Source of the DNA: a virus
Strand: one strand, 5' to 3'
Length of the DNA: 64,000 nt
Virus record (IMG/VR): IMGVR_UViG_3300042389_000736
Coordinates: 1 to 64,000 of that record
The notes below the pieces were generated by a model. It was not told the origin of the DNA, made no database searches, and saw only the letters and a list, made by a program, of their open reading frames with translations. Made by a program: the position numbers and the translations under genes. Shown here in pieces: positions 25,317-33,424 of this stretch; position 1 is the first letter of the stretch, and the number at the start of each line of letters is the position of its first letter.

Positions 25317-25581
25317 TTTTCAGTCCTTTCTAGTGACTTGGTACACAGGTAAATTTCCAATCGATTGGAGGCTCTTGTCAGGCTGACCCTTTTGAGTTAG
25401 TATCAGCCTGGAACCACGTAGATTATATCTACGCGATTTCAGGTTTGACGTTTACCGCAGGGTAGTCTAGCCAGATGTTGGATACGCTGAAACCACATGA
25501 ATGCACCTTTCTCAATTAGTTACATCCAGAATCGGGTTCCAGCGCTTTCTTTCAAATACGTTCTAAGACGTTTTTGGTTCT
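25317..25581 (-). promoter_or_regulatory. 265-base structured non-coding leader upstream of the long HU-like gene
   Basis: No credible gene lies here. It contains the perfect palindrome CCAATCGATTGG (25357-25368), an 8-bp stem CAGGCTGA/TCAGCCTG (25379-25386 with 25403-25410), and a 7-bp hairpin with 3-base loop (25417-25433) that overlaps a promoter-like element. Confidence 0.45.
25412..25429 (-). promoter_or_regulatory. candidate promoter of the long HU-like gene
   Basis: The minus strand reads GATATAATCTACGTGGTT, 96 bases upstream of the start at 25316. It shares GATAT and CGTGGT at the same spacing as the 13117-13134 element. Confidence 0.45.
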
Positions 25582-26523
25582 CTATGCCAGCTTGATGAGC
25601 AGGTCAATGATGGCCCGCGTCATAGCGATGGAACGGTGATTCCACTTGAGTCTCTCCGAGATCGACACGTCGCTTAGGGAGCAGAACTGCTCCTCGTCTT
25701 TAGACTTGCCGTTGACGAAGAAGATCGAATTATAGCCGAAATCTCGATGCAGCGCACGGAGACTTTCGCGGTCGTTGAGGGAAAAGCCATTCGGAACAAC
25801 GACCTCTCCAAAGAGGGTTCCGATGCCTGACGCCGCGATCTTGCCGGACGGCTCGGCGATGGTCGCCACAGTCTGGAAGTACGCCGGAACCTCACCGTGC
25901 TTCCCGACCACGCTCATGACGCGAGTCAGCAGCATGACCTTGTTCAGGAAGTCCTTCGCGTCCTTGGTTTTCACCGACTCGGGCTTCCCTTCTTCCGAAA
26001 GGATCTCGTGGTAGATGATACCGGCATCCACGAAGCTCTCGGGGTTGTAACGACCGATGTTTCGGTCGAAGTACCGAGCGGAGTAGACACCCGGCTCGTC
26101 TCCAAGCAGCGGAACACAGATACCGGAGTCCTCTGCCATGACGTAGGACGACAAGTGTGCTGCGGTCTGGGTGCTCTTCAGGACGGAGTTCGCGTAGAGG
26201 GTGCTCCCCGTCTCGTCCACTTCCGGTAGCGGAACCTTCGGCACGTCGAACTCCAGCAGCCCGTCCAGCAGCTCCTTCAGATGACCGCTGTTCTCGATGA
26301 ATCCCTTGAATTCGAGCACCTTCCCGTAGTTGCCGGTGGCGAACCAGATTCGAGGATCGCGCTTCAGGGTGATTGGCAGGTAGTCGAGGATGCGTCCCTT
26401 GATCGGCAGCAGGTATGCCATCACGCTCTCGATCTCACTCCGGAAGGAGCTGTAGTTTTCTTGCTGGCGCAGAACCGTCGTGCGGTGCCCGTCCAGATCG
26501 ATGAGGTCAATCACTTCTTCCAT
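25582..26523 (-). CDS. Ham1/RdgB-type (d)ITP/XTP pyrophosphatase, 313 aa
   Basis: The start is placed at 26523 (MEEVIDLIDLDGHRTTVL), preceded by AAAAGGAAGAAGC. From about residue 65 it carries ITPase motifs: IWFATGNYGKVLEFKGF (substrate loop), the central VMAEDSGICVPLLGDEPGVYSAR (catalytic Asp and metal site), a divergent GYNSIFFV in place of GYDPIF, and the C-terminal SERLKWNHRSIAMTRA matching the SHR motif. It would hydrolyse non-canonical purine NTPs to NMPs. It is longer than usual RdgB (about 200 aa) through a 65-residue N-terminal extension and an internal insertion around residues 175-215. Confidence 0.8.
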   Translation of the reverse strand: MEEVIDLIDLDGHRTTVLRQQENYSSFRSEIESVMAYLLPIKGRILDYLPITLKRDPRIWFATGNYGKVLEFKGFIENSGHLKELLDGLLEFDVPKVPLPEVDETGSTLYANSVLKSTQTAAHLSSYVMAEDSGICVPLLGDEPGVYSARYFDRNIGRYNPESFVDAGIIYHEILSEEGKPESVKTKDAKDFLNKVMLLTRVMSVVGKHGEVPAYFQTVATIAEPSGKIAASGIGTLFGEVVVPNGFSLNDRESLRALHRDFGYNSIFFVNGKSKDEEQFCSLSDVSISERLKWNHRSIAMTRAIIDLLIKLA

Positions 26524-26807
26524 GCTTCTTCCTTTTGCTTCATTTGCCGTAGTGGCTAAATCGTACCATCGATACGTTCCTTTCAGTTTTCCTCTCAGTC
26601 GCAGTTGTATTCGGGAATATCTCTTTAGCACATCCCGAGGGGGACTTTAGGGGGTGATAGAGTACGAGATCATCTTTAAATAAATAATGATACCGTAACC
26701 CAGATCATCCTCTAGGAGCACTGATATGATATATGAGTAATAGTGGATTTGCTTTGTAACTACTCATTAATCATGAAACACTTTCATTTTTCTAGGGGAT
26801 AACCACC
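26524..26807. other. non-coding divergent control region before the beta gene
   Basis: This 284-base gap separates the ITPase-like gene (-) from the RNA polymerase beta gene (+). It is AT-rich from 26670. It holds the candidate promoter at 26728-26747 and a 7-bp stem (ATGAGTA 26733-26739 with TACTCAT 26761-26767). I see no RNA gene or supported small reading frame. Confidence 0.5.
26728..26747 (+). promoter_or_regulatory. candidate promoter of the RNA polymerase beta gene
   Basis: The plus strand reads GATATATGAGTAATAGTGGA, with GATATAT and GTGG as in the other elements but one base further apart. It lies 60 bases upstream of the start. Confidence 0.35.
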
Positions 26808-29800
26808 ATGATGGTTTCAATGGAAAAGATCATCCCGAACAAGATCTACTTCTCGTCTTCTCTCCAGATCAATGTGGAAAAGGAAGGGAAGTACATCCTT
26901 ACTTCGACGGATCCAGAGGATCCACAAAGACTGAAGTCCTTGACGGACTCCATGAAATTCGTGCCTCAAGGGAAGATGTACCTGTACTTCCCAGAGATGC
27001 TGCTGAACCCGGCGACTCTCGCTTCGATCAGCTCCACCAAGGAACGCAACGACTTCTTCAAGGACATCGCAGAGATCAACCTCGGCCATCAGGCCACCAA
27101 GGTCATGAAGCTCTCCGATCTCTCTCAGGAGCAGAAGAGTGACAACCATCCGCTGGTCGTCAACGTCGGCGGGTACTTCTCCAAGCTGGACTCGTACATC
27201 TCGGTCCACAAGAAGACCCCTCAGCAGAAGTACGCTTACCTCAAGCTCGTACTGAAGAAGATCCTGGCAGACACCGCGAGGGACATCCCGGAAGGCAAGA
27301 AGACGCTGGTCGTGGACATCCAAGGTAACAGCCCGAGAATCGACCCGGTGCTGTTCACCATCGTATACGGCCTGAAGAAGGACTTCGAGGGGTGCTCCGG
27401 TATCTTCTCCGGAGTGGACGTGATCTTGGTCGATCCCGACCACAACCTCTTCGTCAAACTGAATCTGACCGACCGCAAGAAAGCCATCCAGTCGGTGAAC
27501 CTGTCTGCGAAGATGGCTGCTCTCAGCAAGTCGTTCGATCCCAAGAAGGTCATCACCGACAAGGACGTCCAAGTCGGCGACACTGTGGTATCAGACGACG
27601 CCGAAGTGATCGGATCCACCGAAGAGACCCCGATCGACAAGACCGGAGAGGTCACCAATCAGGAAGCTGCCAAGGCTTCCGAACAGACCAAGGAAGAAGC
27701 AGACCACACTGACGTGGACGGCGTATCCCGAGTCGAAGACCTCGATCTCAGCGAGATCATGGCGACCGACACCTCTGCCGAGTTCGACCGGCTCGAAAAG
27801 GAGAACGCCGAGTTTGTGGCAAAGTTCAAGCCGCAGCAGGACAAAGCCTTCGGCGACGTCCAGAAGAGGGAAGAAGACTTCGTTCTCCATGTGGAATCGG
27901 CAAAGGACGACGCGGTACTCAACCCGAGCATCAAGACCGCCAAGACGGTGGCCCTGACCAACTCCTACCACAAGAACCTCTTCAGGAAGGATGTTGCCTC
28001 CCTCCTCCAGTCCCTCAATAACGACTCAGAATTCCCTGCCGTCGTGATCTCGCACGAGATGAAGGACTCTTCGGACCCGCTGAACCTGAAGGACGAGCTT
28101 TCCGTCGTCTTCATGGACAAGCAGGGTAAGAAGCACAACTTCACTGTTGACGTTCCCAAACTGTCCTCCGACGGCTTCCTGTACATCAACGGCAATAAAA
28201 AGTTCATCGCCAAGCAGACGACGCTTTTGCCGCTCATCAAGGAAGCTCCCGACCGAGTCCAGATCACCACGTCGTACTCGAAGACCTTCTTGTACCGCAA
28301 GGGCGACAAGACTAACCCGATGATCGACAGGATCTTTAAGACTCTCATCGGTAAGTCGTACACCGGGGTGAAGCCCATGTACGGCAATTCCTTCGCGTCC
28401 AACATCAAGTACGGCGTCAGTATCCCCTACAACTACCTCTCGAAGCGTCTCTTCACGCTCAGCTTCGATCTGGGAGCGAAGGCTTCTCTGGACTTCCACT
28501 TCAGCCAGAAGCGGATCCGTTCGGTGATGGAGGATGCCGGGATGTCGATCCCGGAAGGGAAGCTGCCGGTTGCACTGCGGATGATGAACGGCAAGATTGA
28601 TGCGGTCTACTTCGAGGATGCGTCCACCAGAAAGGTGGAGCAGGTCAGCGGCAAGACGGTCATGAAGACCTATCAGAACCTGCAGGACCTGCTCGTCGAG
28701 ACGATCAGGAACTACAAGAACACCGACGTCCTGAAGGCTTTCGAGGCCACCAATGCAGGCAAGGCGTACAGCTACACCGACATCAAGCTCGCCGGGACCA
28801 GCGTCCCTCTGGGCATCCTCGTCAGCTTCTACCAAGGTCTGCTTCCAGCTCTCGACGGGTACGGCATCAAGTACACCGTCTCCGCTGAGAAGCGCCGTGC
28901 TGCAGAGAACGAGACTCTCATCCAGTTCAAGGACATGAATGTGTACCTGAATCTGGAAGGGGATACTGCTAAGGAGCTCTTTGCCAACGGTCTGTACTTC
29001 CTGAATACCAAGGAGTTCTCCTACCGGGACGCTGAGCGTCGTGGGTCTGTGTTCATCGAGTACTTCGGAGAGGCAATCGGATCCCGCAACATCGCCAAGG
29101 CATACATCAACTTCGAGACCTCGATGATCGACCCGATCACGAAGGAGATCCTCATCGATCTGAAACTGCCAACGGAGTTCGTCCCTCTGCTTTACAAGGC
29201 GAACGACATGCTGGCGGGGTACTCCCACAAGCGCAAGAACGACATGACGAACTTCCGGGTCAGAGACTCTGAGGTGCTGTCCGTGGCGATCTACGACGTA
29301 CTCATGAAGTCCTTCAACGAGTACAAGCGCACCGTGAAGACCGGCGTGGTGACTCCGATCTCTGCGCCGAAGGACGCCGTGGTCAAGAAGGTGCAGGCTC
29401 TCCCGAACGTGGAGGACTATTCGGTTCTGTCTCCGTTCCTCGAAATGGAGCTGAAGTCCAAGACGACATTCAAAGGTCCGTCCGGCCTCAACAGCTCCGA
29501 CGCCTACACCGCCGAGATTCGTTCTTACGATCCGTCGATGATCGGCCTGTTCGGCATCTTCTCCCCGGTCTCCGGGGAGATCGGCGTCAACCGCTCTCTG
29601 GTGCTGAACCCGAAGATCCGAAACAACCGTGGGTACCTCGACCATCCGGACGTGGACTCGATGAACATGGACAACCTGTTCGCCTCCGGCGAGCTGCTGA
29701 ACCTGTTCTCCGCGAACCACTCCGACCCGATGCGTACCGGCATGGCTACCACTCAGGGCAAGCACATCGTCTCGACGAAGGTGCAGCACAACTACCTGAT

Positions 29801-30923
29801 CGGTACCGGTCTCGACAAGACCATCTCCCAGCTCATCGGGCAAGATTTTGCCTGGAAGGCGGCGGAGGACGGCGAGATCGTCAAGATCGACCAGCGGAAC
29901 AAGCTCGTCTTCGTGAAGTACAAGACCGGGCAGACTACCGCGATCGACGTCAGCGACAAGCCCGCCAAGAACTCTTCTTCCGGCTTCTGGATCAAGAACA
30001 AGCTCGAACTCATCGATGGCCTGAAGGTCGGCTCCAAGTTCAAAAAGGGTCAGACCCTAGCTACTAACCGCAGCTTCTTCCGGCAGGACATGGACGGATC
30101 CCACGGATTTGCCCCCGGAAGGCTCACGAAAGTGGCGATGATGTGCCTCCCAACCACTTACGAAGACTCCGCCCCTGTCATCGAAAAAGTGGCAAAGGAG
30201 ATGGCTTCCGACATCATCACCGAGAAGCAGGTGGCGCTGAAAGAGAACTCCAAGATCATCAAGATCGCCAGCGAAGGCCAGAAGCTCAACGTCAACGACC
30301 CCCTCATCATCTTCGAGGAGATCGGCGACAGCGAGAAGGATGCCCTGAGCGCGATCGAGAAGGCGGCTAAAGCTGCCGAGGGAGACGAGGACTTGGAGCA
30401 CCTCGGAAGAAACATCATCAAGTCGAAGTACTCCGGTACGATCACCAACGTCAAAGTCTACTACAACTGCGACTTGGAGTCCGACGCGATCCACCCGACT
30501 CTGAAGGAGTACGTCAAGGGGTACATCTCCAAGGTGAAGTCCCGCTCCGACGCTCTGAAGGGTAACAAGGAGGACGACCTGATCGAGATGCCGTCCATCG
30601 AGCGCATCGACTCTGACAAGATCCTCGGCAACGAGATGTCTGGCGTCCTGATCGTGTTCTACATCGCACACGAGGAGAAGATGGACGTTGGCAACAAGCT
30701 GGCATTCTTCTCAGCCTGTAAAGGGATCGTCTCGGAAGTCATTCCTGACGACTTGGCTCCTCTGACGGAGTACCGAGAGGAAGAGCCTATCGAGGCGGTC
30801 GTCTCTCCGATGTCTTTGATCTCTCGTAACACTCCTGACCTTCCGCTCATGGGGTTCTCCAACAAGGTGATCCTTGAGCTGAAGAAGCAGTGTATCGAAG
30901 AGCTCTTCGGCGACAAGAAGTAA
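26808..30923 (+). CDS. RNA polymerase beta-subunit homologue, unsplit, 1371 aa
   Basis: The product has the order of conserved beta segments. FLYINGNKKFIAKQ (near 456-469) is like the INGxxRVxVSQ segment. SANHSDPMRTGMATTQGKHI (near 967-986) is like the DDANRALMGSNMQRQAV block, followed by YLIGTGLDK. SKFKKGQTLATN and a GFAPGRLTKVAMM segment lie near 1080-1113. The active-site element GNKLAFFSACKGIVSEVIP (near 1294-1312) aligns with GDKMAGRHGNKGVISKILP and keeps both catalytic-type lysines. The first ~290 residues are an extension not found in cellular beta. ATG at 26808 follows TAGGGGATAACCACC. In phiKZ-type phages beta is split in two, but here it is one gene. A terminator follows directly. 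Confidence 0.88.
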   Translation: MMVSMEKIIPNKIYFSSSLQINVEKEGKYILTSTDPEDPQRLKSLTDSMKFVPQGKMYLYFPEMLLNPATLASISSTKERNDFFKDIAEINLGHQATKVMKLSDLSQEQKSDNHPLVVNVGGYFSKLDSYISVHKKTPQQKYAYLKLVLKKILADTARDIPEGKKTLVVDIQGNSPRIDPVLFTIVYGLKKDFEGCSGIFSGVDVILVDPDHNLFVKLNLTDRKKAIQSVNLSAKMAALSKSFDPKKVITDKDVQVGDTVVSDDAEVIGSTEETPIDKTGEVTNQEAAKASEQTKEEADHTDVDGVSRVEDLDLSEIMATDTSAEFDRLEKENAEFVAKFKPQQDKAFGDVQKREEDFVLHVESAKDDAVLNPSIKTAKTVALTNSYHKNLFRKDVASLLQSLNNDSEFPAVVISHEMKDSSDPLNLKDELSVVFMDKQGKKHNFTVDVPKLSSDGFLYINGNKKFIAKQTTLLPLIKEAPDRVQITTSYSKTFLYRKGDKTNPMIDRIFKTLIGKSYTGVKPMYGNSFASNIKYGVSIPYNYLSKRLFTLSFDLGAKASLDFHFSQKRIRSVMEDAGMSIPEGKLPVALRMMNGKIDAVYFEDASTRKVEQVSGKTVMKTYQNLQDLLVETIRNYKNTDVLKAFEATNAGKAYSYTDIKLAGTSVPLGILVSFYQGLLPALDGYGIKYTVSAEKRRAAENETLIQFKDMNVYLNLEGDTAKELFANGLYFLNTKEFSYRDAERRGSVFIEYFGEAIGSRNIAKAYINFETSMIDPITKEILIDLKLPTEFVPLLYKANDMLAGYSHKRKNDMTNFRVRDSEVLSVAIYDVLMKSFNEYKRTVKTGVVTPISAPKDAVVKKVQALPNVEDYSVLSPFLEMELKSKTTFKGPSGLNSSDAYTAEIRSYDPSMIGLFGIFSPVSGEIGVNRSLVLNPKIRNNRGYLDHPDVDSMNMDNLFASGELLNLFSANHSDPMRTGMATTQGKHIVSTKVQHNYLIGTGLDKTISQLIGQDFAWKAAEDGEIVKIDQRNKLVFVKYKTGQTTAIDVSDKPAKNSSSGFWIKNKLELIDGLKVGSKFKKGQTLATNRSFFRQDMDGSHGFAPGRLTKVAMMCLPTTYEDSAPVIEKVAKEMASDIITEKQVALKENSKIIKIASEGQKLNVNDPLIIFEEIGDSEKDALSAIEKAAKAAEGDEDLEHLGRNIIKSKYSGTITNVKVYYNCDLESDAIHPTLKEYVKGYISKVKSRSDALKGNKEDDLIEMPSIERIDSDKILGNEMSGVLIVFYIAHEEKMDVGNKLAFFSACKGIVSEVIPDDLAPLTEYREEEPIEAVVSPMSLISRNTPDLPLMGFSNKVILELKKQCIEELFGDKK

Positions 30924-30928
30924 CGAGG

Positions 30929-30978
30929 TGTGGGTAATGGTCGAAATGACCATTACCCACATCACATTTTTCATTTTT
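30929..30978 (+). terminator. strong terminator after the beta gene
   Basis: The arms pair over 14 bp (30929-30942 with 30948-30961) around GAAAT and are followed by TCACATTTTTCATTTTT. The microprotein gene starts about 45 bases later. Confidence 0.85.
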
Positions 30979-31022
30979 AGTACTCCTGACTGCCACAACT
31001 CAGTGATAGAAAGGAGTCCACG

Positions 31023-31229
31023 ATGAACAGAAACAACATGCTCAAGGCGATGATGCTGACCGCGCTAGTGGTCAGAAGAAACCAAGCAGAGGACGATCTC
31101 TGCCAAGCAGTCGCCGGTACCAGAATCCAAATCGGAGGAAACAAAAGACAAGTTTCCGACGGCAACACATTCAAGTTCAATCTTCCTTTCGAGAAGGGAA
31201 GAAGGACGCCGAAATGCAAGAAAAATTAA
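31023..31229 (+). CDS. basic microprotein with FKFNLPFEKGR motif, 68 aa
   Basis: ATG at 31023 follows AGAAAGGAGTCCACG, a strong ribosome-binding site. The protein has a helical N-terminus (LKAMMLTALVVRRNQAEDD), a central glycine-rich part, the motif FKFNLPFEKGR at residues 50-60 and a basic end KCKKN. The motif is shared with the 67-aa microprotein next to the beta' gene at 23875-24078. It has its own terminator at 31235-31266. Both members lie beside RNA polymerase subunit genes, so a role in polymerase assembly or regulation is inferred. I recognise no family. Confidence 0.78.
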   Translation: MNRNNMLKAMMLTALVVRRNQAEDDLCQAVAGTRIQIGGNKRQVSDGNTFKFNLPFEKGRRTPKCKKN

Positions 31230-31234
31230 TGATA

Positions 31235-31267
31235 ACCCCTACTGCCACATAGCAGTAGGGGTCTTTC
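31235..31267 (+). terminator. terminator of the 68-aa microprotein gene
   Basis: A perfect 11-bp stem (31235-31245 with 31252-31262, loop CACATA) is followed by CTTTC. Confidence 0.8.
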
Positions 31268-31388
31268 ATCGTTTCGAGGTTATCACACTTCCGGACGCTA
31301 ATCTTGTCCTTACCAGTTCGGGGTCCACCTAGCATATCGGTTGCTAGTGCTACTACCTCCACCTGAATTGTGCCTCAGTATAGATATG

Positions 31389-31937
31389 TTAGTATTTTCG
31401 GCTGTCGTAAGCCCACTGTAGCAGGGCCTGACGCTGTACGGGACGGCAAGTGGCATCCCCTTTCTTGCAGTTCTTGGTGAGCTGCGCCTTGTGCCTCACA
31501 AAAGACTTCCAGCGGGCGCACTGTTTTGCATCGACCTTCTCGTCGCGGCGTCCCATGTACGCCCGACAATACCACTGGAACCATCCGCGAGGGTCGTCGC
31601 CCACGATCCACCCTTGCTTCCTCCAGTGCGACAGCGGCTTTCTGGATTTCACCTTGAAGTAGTTCAGCTCAGGATCAGCATCTCCGCCATCCTTCACCAC
31701 CTTGGCACCACTGAACCAAGAAGAGGGGAACTCTCCGTGGCAATCGTTGAGGTACTTACCTTCGAAGACACCGAGAGCCAGCATCTCTTTTGGAGTCAGC
31801 TCAGGGTCGAAGCCATATTTCTCCTTCAAGTCAGAGAGGTCGCCTTCCTTGACAGTCAGCTCATAAGAGTAACCCTTCTGCATCTTGTCGCTAACCTTGA
31901 CGGTCTTTCGTTTACCTTCAAGAAGAATGAATTTCAT
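31389..31937 (-). CDS. conserved protein with DPRGWFQWYCRAYMGRR signature, 182 aa
   Basis: The start is placed at 31937 (MKFILLEGKRKTVKVS), with TTGGGGAAAAC upstream. The protein contains TPKEMLALGVFEGKY, FPSSWFSG, LSHWRKQGWI and DPRGWFQWYCRAYMGRR, then CARWKSFVRHKAQLTKNC. I remember this set, especially GWFQWYCRxYxGRR, as typical of an uncharacterised protein family common in fungi, algae and large viruses and sporadic in bacteria. The Trp, Arg and Cys conservation suggests a nucleic-acid or cofactor-binding fold, but no function is known. It stands apart in an accessory block. Confidence 0.78.
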   Translation of the reverse strand: MKFILLEGKRKTVKVSDKMQKGYSYELTVKEGDLSDLKEKYGFDPELTPKEMLALGVFEGKYLNDCHGEFPSSWFSGAKVVKDGGDADPELNYFKVKSRKPLSHWRKQGWIVGDDPRGWFQWYCRAYMGRRDEKVDAKQCARWKSFVRHKAQLTKNCKKGDATCRPVQRQALLQWAYDSRKY

Positions 31938-31976
31938 GTTTTCCCCAAGAAAAAAGTACACACTAAGGAAAAGTTA

Positions 31977-31996
31977 GAGGGGCGCAGAGGCCCCTC
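31977..31996 (-). terminator. hairpin after the 221-aa gene
   Basis: A 7-bp GC-rich stem (31977-31983 with 31990-31996) is followed by TAACTTTTCC on the minus strand. Confidence 0.6.
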
Positions 31997-32000
31997 CTCC

Positions 32001-32666
32001 TTACTTCCGATGACGGAAGGAAACCCGCTTGTCGAAGCCGTGCTGCACCAGCCGGTCTGTATCCGAGATCTTCACAGGCGGGTCCATGTCCGGAGACGGA
32101 TAGATCACGTTGCCCATGAAGTAAGAAATCTCTTGGTACAGAGAGTTCTGATCGATGATCTTAGAGACCCCGAGCTCCGACAAGACAGGCATCTTGTTAG
32201 AGATTCGGAATTGAGTCTTCCGGTTCCCGTAATTGACTTGGATGCTACTCACCCGAAAGATGGGCTGCTTCAAGATACGGCTGAGTTCAACCAGCATTGG
32301 ATGCGTCCCTCCGTCGAAGAAGCGCATGTCGAGCTCTCTCAGAAAGTACTTGGATCTTACGAATCTGATCGACTCGTCAGTAGTGAGTACTCTCACTTCG
32401 TCTGGAAGACCGGAGCCGAACTCGGCCTGCTTGATCTTCATGAGATGAGGCTTCCCGCAGATCGACAGCAGCTCGGTCCGAGTCCTCGAATGGAAGTCGC
32501 TGTGGGTCGAGAGGGGGAAGTTTCCGTTCATCTCAATTTGGATGTCGCGATAGTCCGGTTCCTCCAGCTTGATGAGCGCCGGTCGTTCGTAGACCACCTT
32601 CGGGTCGATCCCGTAGACGTTCGAAATGTGGTCGTAGTAGTCTCTGAATTTGGAGATGATTCTCAT
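32001..32666 (-). CDS. conserved hypothetical protein (MRIISKFRDYYD family), 221 aa
   Basis: The N-terminus MRIISKFRDYYDHISNVYGID and the C-terminus HGFDKRVSFRHRK are, from memory, the conserved ends of an uncharacterised protein found in many phages and in some bacterial genomes. In between are mixed alpha/beta stretches with a CGKPHLMKI segment. There is no signal peptide. It overlaps the stop of the 80-aa gene by four bases, so it is probably co-translated. The function is unknown. Confidence 0.78.
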   Translation of the reverse strand: MRIISKFRDYYDHISNVYGIDPKVVYERPALIKLEEPDYRDIQIEMNGNFPLSTHSDFHSRTRTELLSICGKPHLMKIKQAEFGSGLPDEVRVLTTDESIRFVRSKYFLRELDMRFFDGGTHPMLVELSRILKQPIFRVSSIQVNYGNRKTQFRISNKMPVLSELGVSKIIDQNSLYQEISYFMGNVIYPSPDMDPPVKISDTDRLVQHGFDKRVSFRHRK

Positions 32667-32905
32667 TGCTTCTTCCTCACAATCTTGTAGTCGTTCGGAG
32701 CGTACTTGTTGTACAGCTCATCGGCTTCCTCTTGTCCGACCAGCGCAGTGTACTTCTTCATCAAACCGCTGATCTTGTCTGCGTGAGCTTGACCTCGACG
32801 CCATGTGCCGCCGTCATCGCTGTAGTTGTAGTACCAGTCATGCCGAGACAGGCTCTCTTCGAGTTCTTTCCTGACCAGCAGGACATCATCTTTCTCGTTG
32901 CTCAT
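32663..32905 (-). CDS. small hypothetical protein, 80 aa
   Basis: The start is placed at 32905 (MSNEKDDVLLVRKEL), preceded by TTGAAAGGAAGAGAA. The protein is charged, with an aromatic HDWYYNYSDDGG centre. It overlaps the end of the DNA glycosylase gene by 20 bases and the next gene by four, in a three-gene unit. No family is recognised. Confidence 0.7.
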   Translation of the reverse strand: MSNEKDDVLLVRKELEESLSRHDWYYNYSDDGGTWRRGQAHADKISGLMKKYTALVGQEEADELYNKYAPNDYKIVRKKQ

Positions 32906-33311
32906 TTCTCTTCCTTTCAACATAGGACTTTAGGACTCCGTCCGTCGGTTCAAAGTCCATCTTTCCCTCTACGAAAATCCGGTACGACTCTAGGGCATAC
33001 CAGCCGATTCCATGCATCTTGCTCAGTTCGTCTATGCTTGACGGCGGATTGGCTACCCACTCCGCAGCTAGGCGGATTATCATTTTCGATCGCCGGTTCA
33101 TCAATCCTAGCGACCTGATCGTCTCCACCATCTTCGGCAGGTCTTCTTCCTTCACACATTTGGGAGTAGGCCAATGTCGGAAGAACTCATCTACTACGCT
33201 CTTTACCTGCTCACCAGTGGTCCTGTTCAACAGGATGCTACTGATGACTACCCGCCAAGCATCGCCGTGATAACTCTCTTGAACTAACTTGTATTCGGTA
33301 TTGCGTCGCAT
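32886..33311 (-). CDS. HhH-GPD DNA glycosylase, MBD4-like
   Basis: The 141-residue protein starts at 33311, where GGTAAGGAGGACAACC lies upstream. It matches the MBD4 catalytic domain: DAWRVVISSILLNRTTG (17-33), the LGLMNRRSKMIIRLAAEW segment (68-85), the helix-hairpin-helix MHGIGWYALESYRIF (99-113), and the catalytic Asp at 124 in EPTDGVLKSY (MBD4: PEDHKLNKY). It lacks the FeS cluster of EndoIII. Such enzymes remove T or U opposite G, arising by deamination of 5-methylcytosine or cytosine. A repair role on phage DNA, or attack on modified host DNA, is inferred. The element at 33360-33379 probably drives it. Confidence 0.8.
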   Translation of the reverse strand: MRRNTEYKLVQESYHGDAWRVVISSILLNRTTGEQVKSVVDEFFRHWPTPKCVKEEDLPKMVETIRSLGLMNRRSKMIIRLAAEWVANPPSSIDELSKMHGIGWYALESYRIFVEGKMDFEPTDGVLKSYVERKRNEQRER

Positions 33312-33359
33312 GGTTGTCCTCCTTACCATATGACACCGCATCTCTCGGCGTTATCCTTC

Positions 33360-33379
33360 CGCCACGCTAATGATATATC
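33360..33379 (-). promoter_or_regulatory. candidate promoter of the glycosylase operon
   Basis: The minus strand reads GATATATCATTAGCGTGGCG, 48 bases upstream of the start at 33311. It has the same GATATAT and CGTGG blocks and spacing as the element at 34455-34474. Confidence 0.5.
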
Positions 33380-33380
33380 A

Positions 33381-33413
33381 AGAAAAAAAGATTCGAGCGA
33401 ACTCGAATCTTTT
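33381..33413 (-). terminator. terminator of the 45-aa gene
   Basis: AAAAGATTCGAG (33386-33397) pairs with CTCGAATCTTTT (33402-33413) around CGAA. On the minus strand a T-rich tail follows. Confidence 0.83.
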
Positions 33414-33424
33414 CTCCTGCATCC

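Noticed and set aside
28026-29843. 605-codon minus-strand open frame opposite the RNA polymerase beta gene
   Set aside because: Shadow of the beta coding sequence, with shadow-type composition and no ribosome-binding site.
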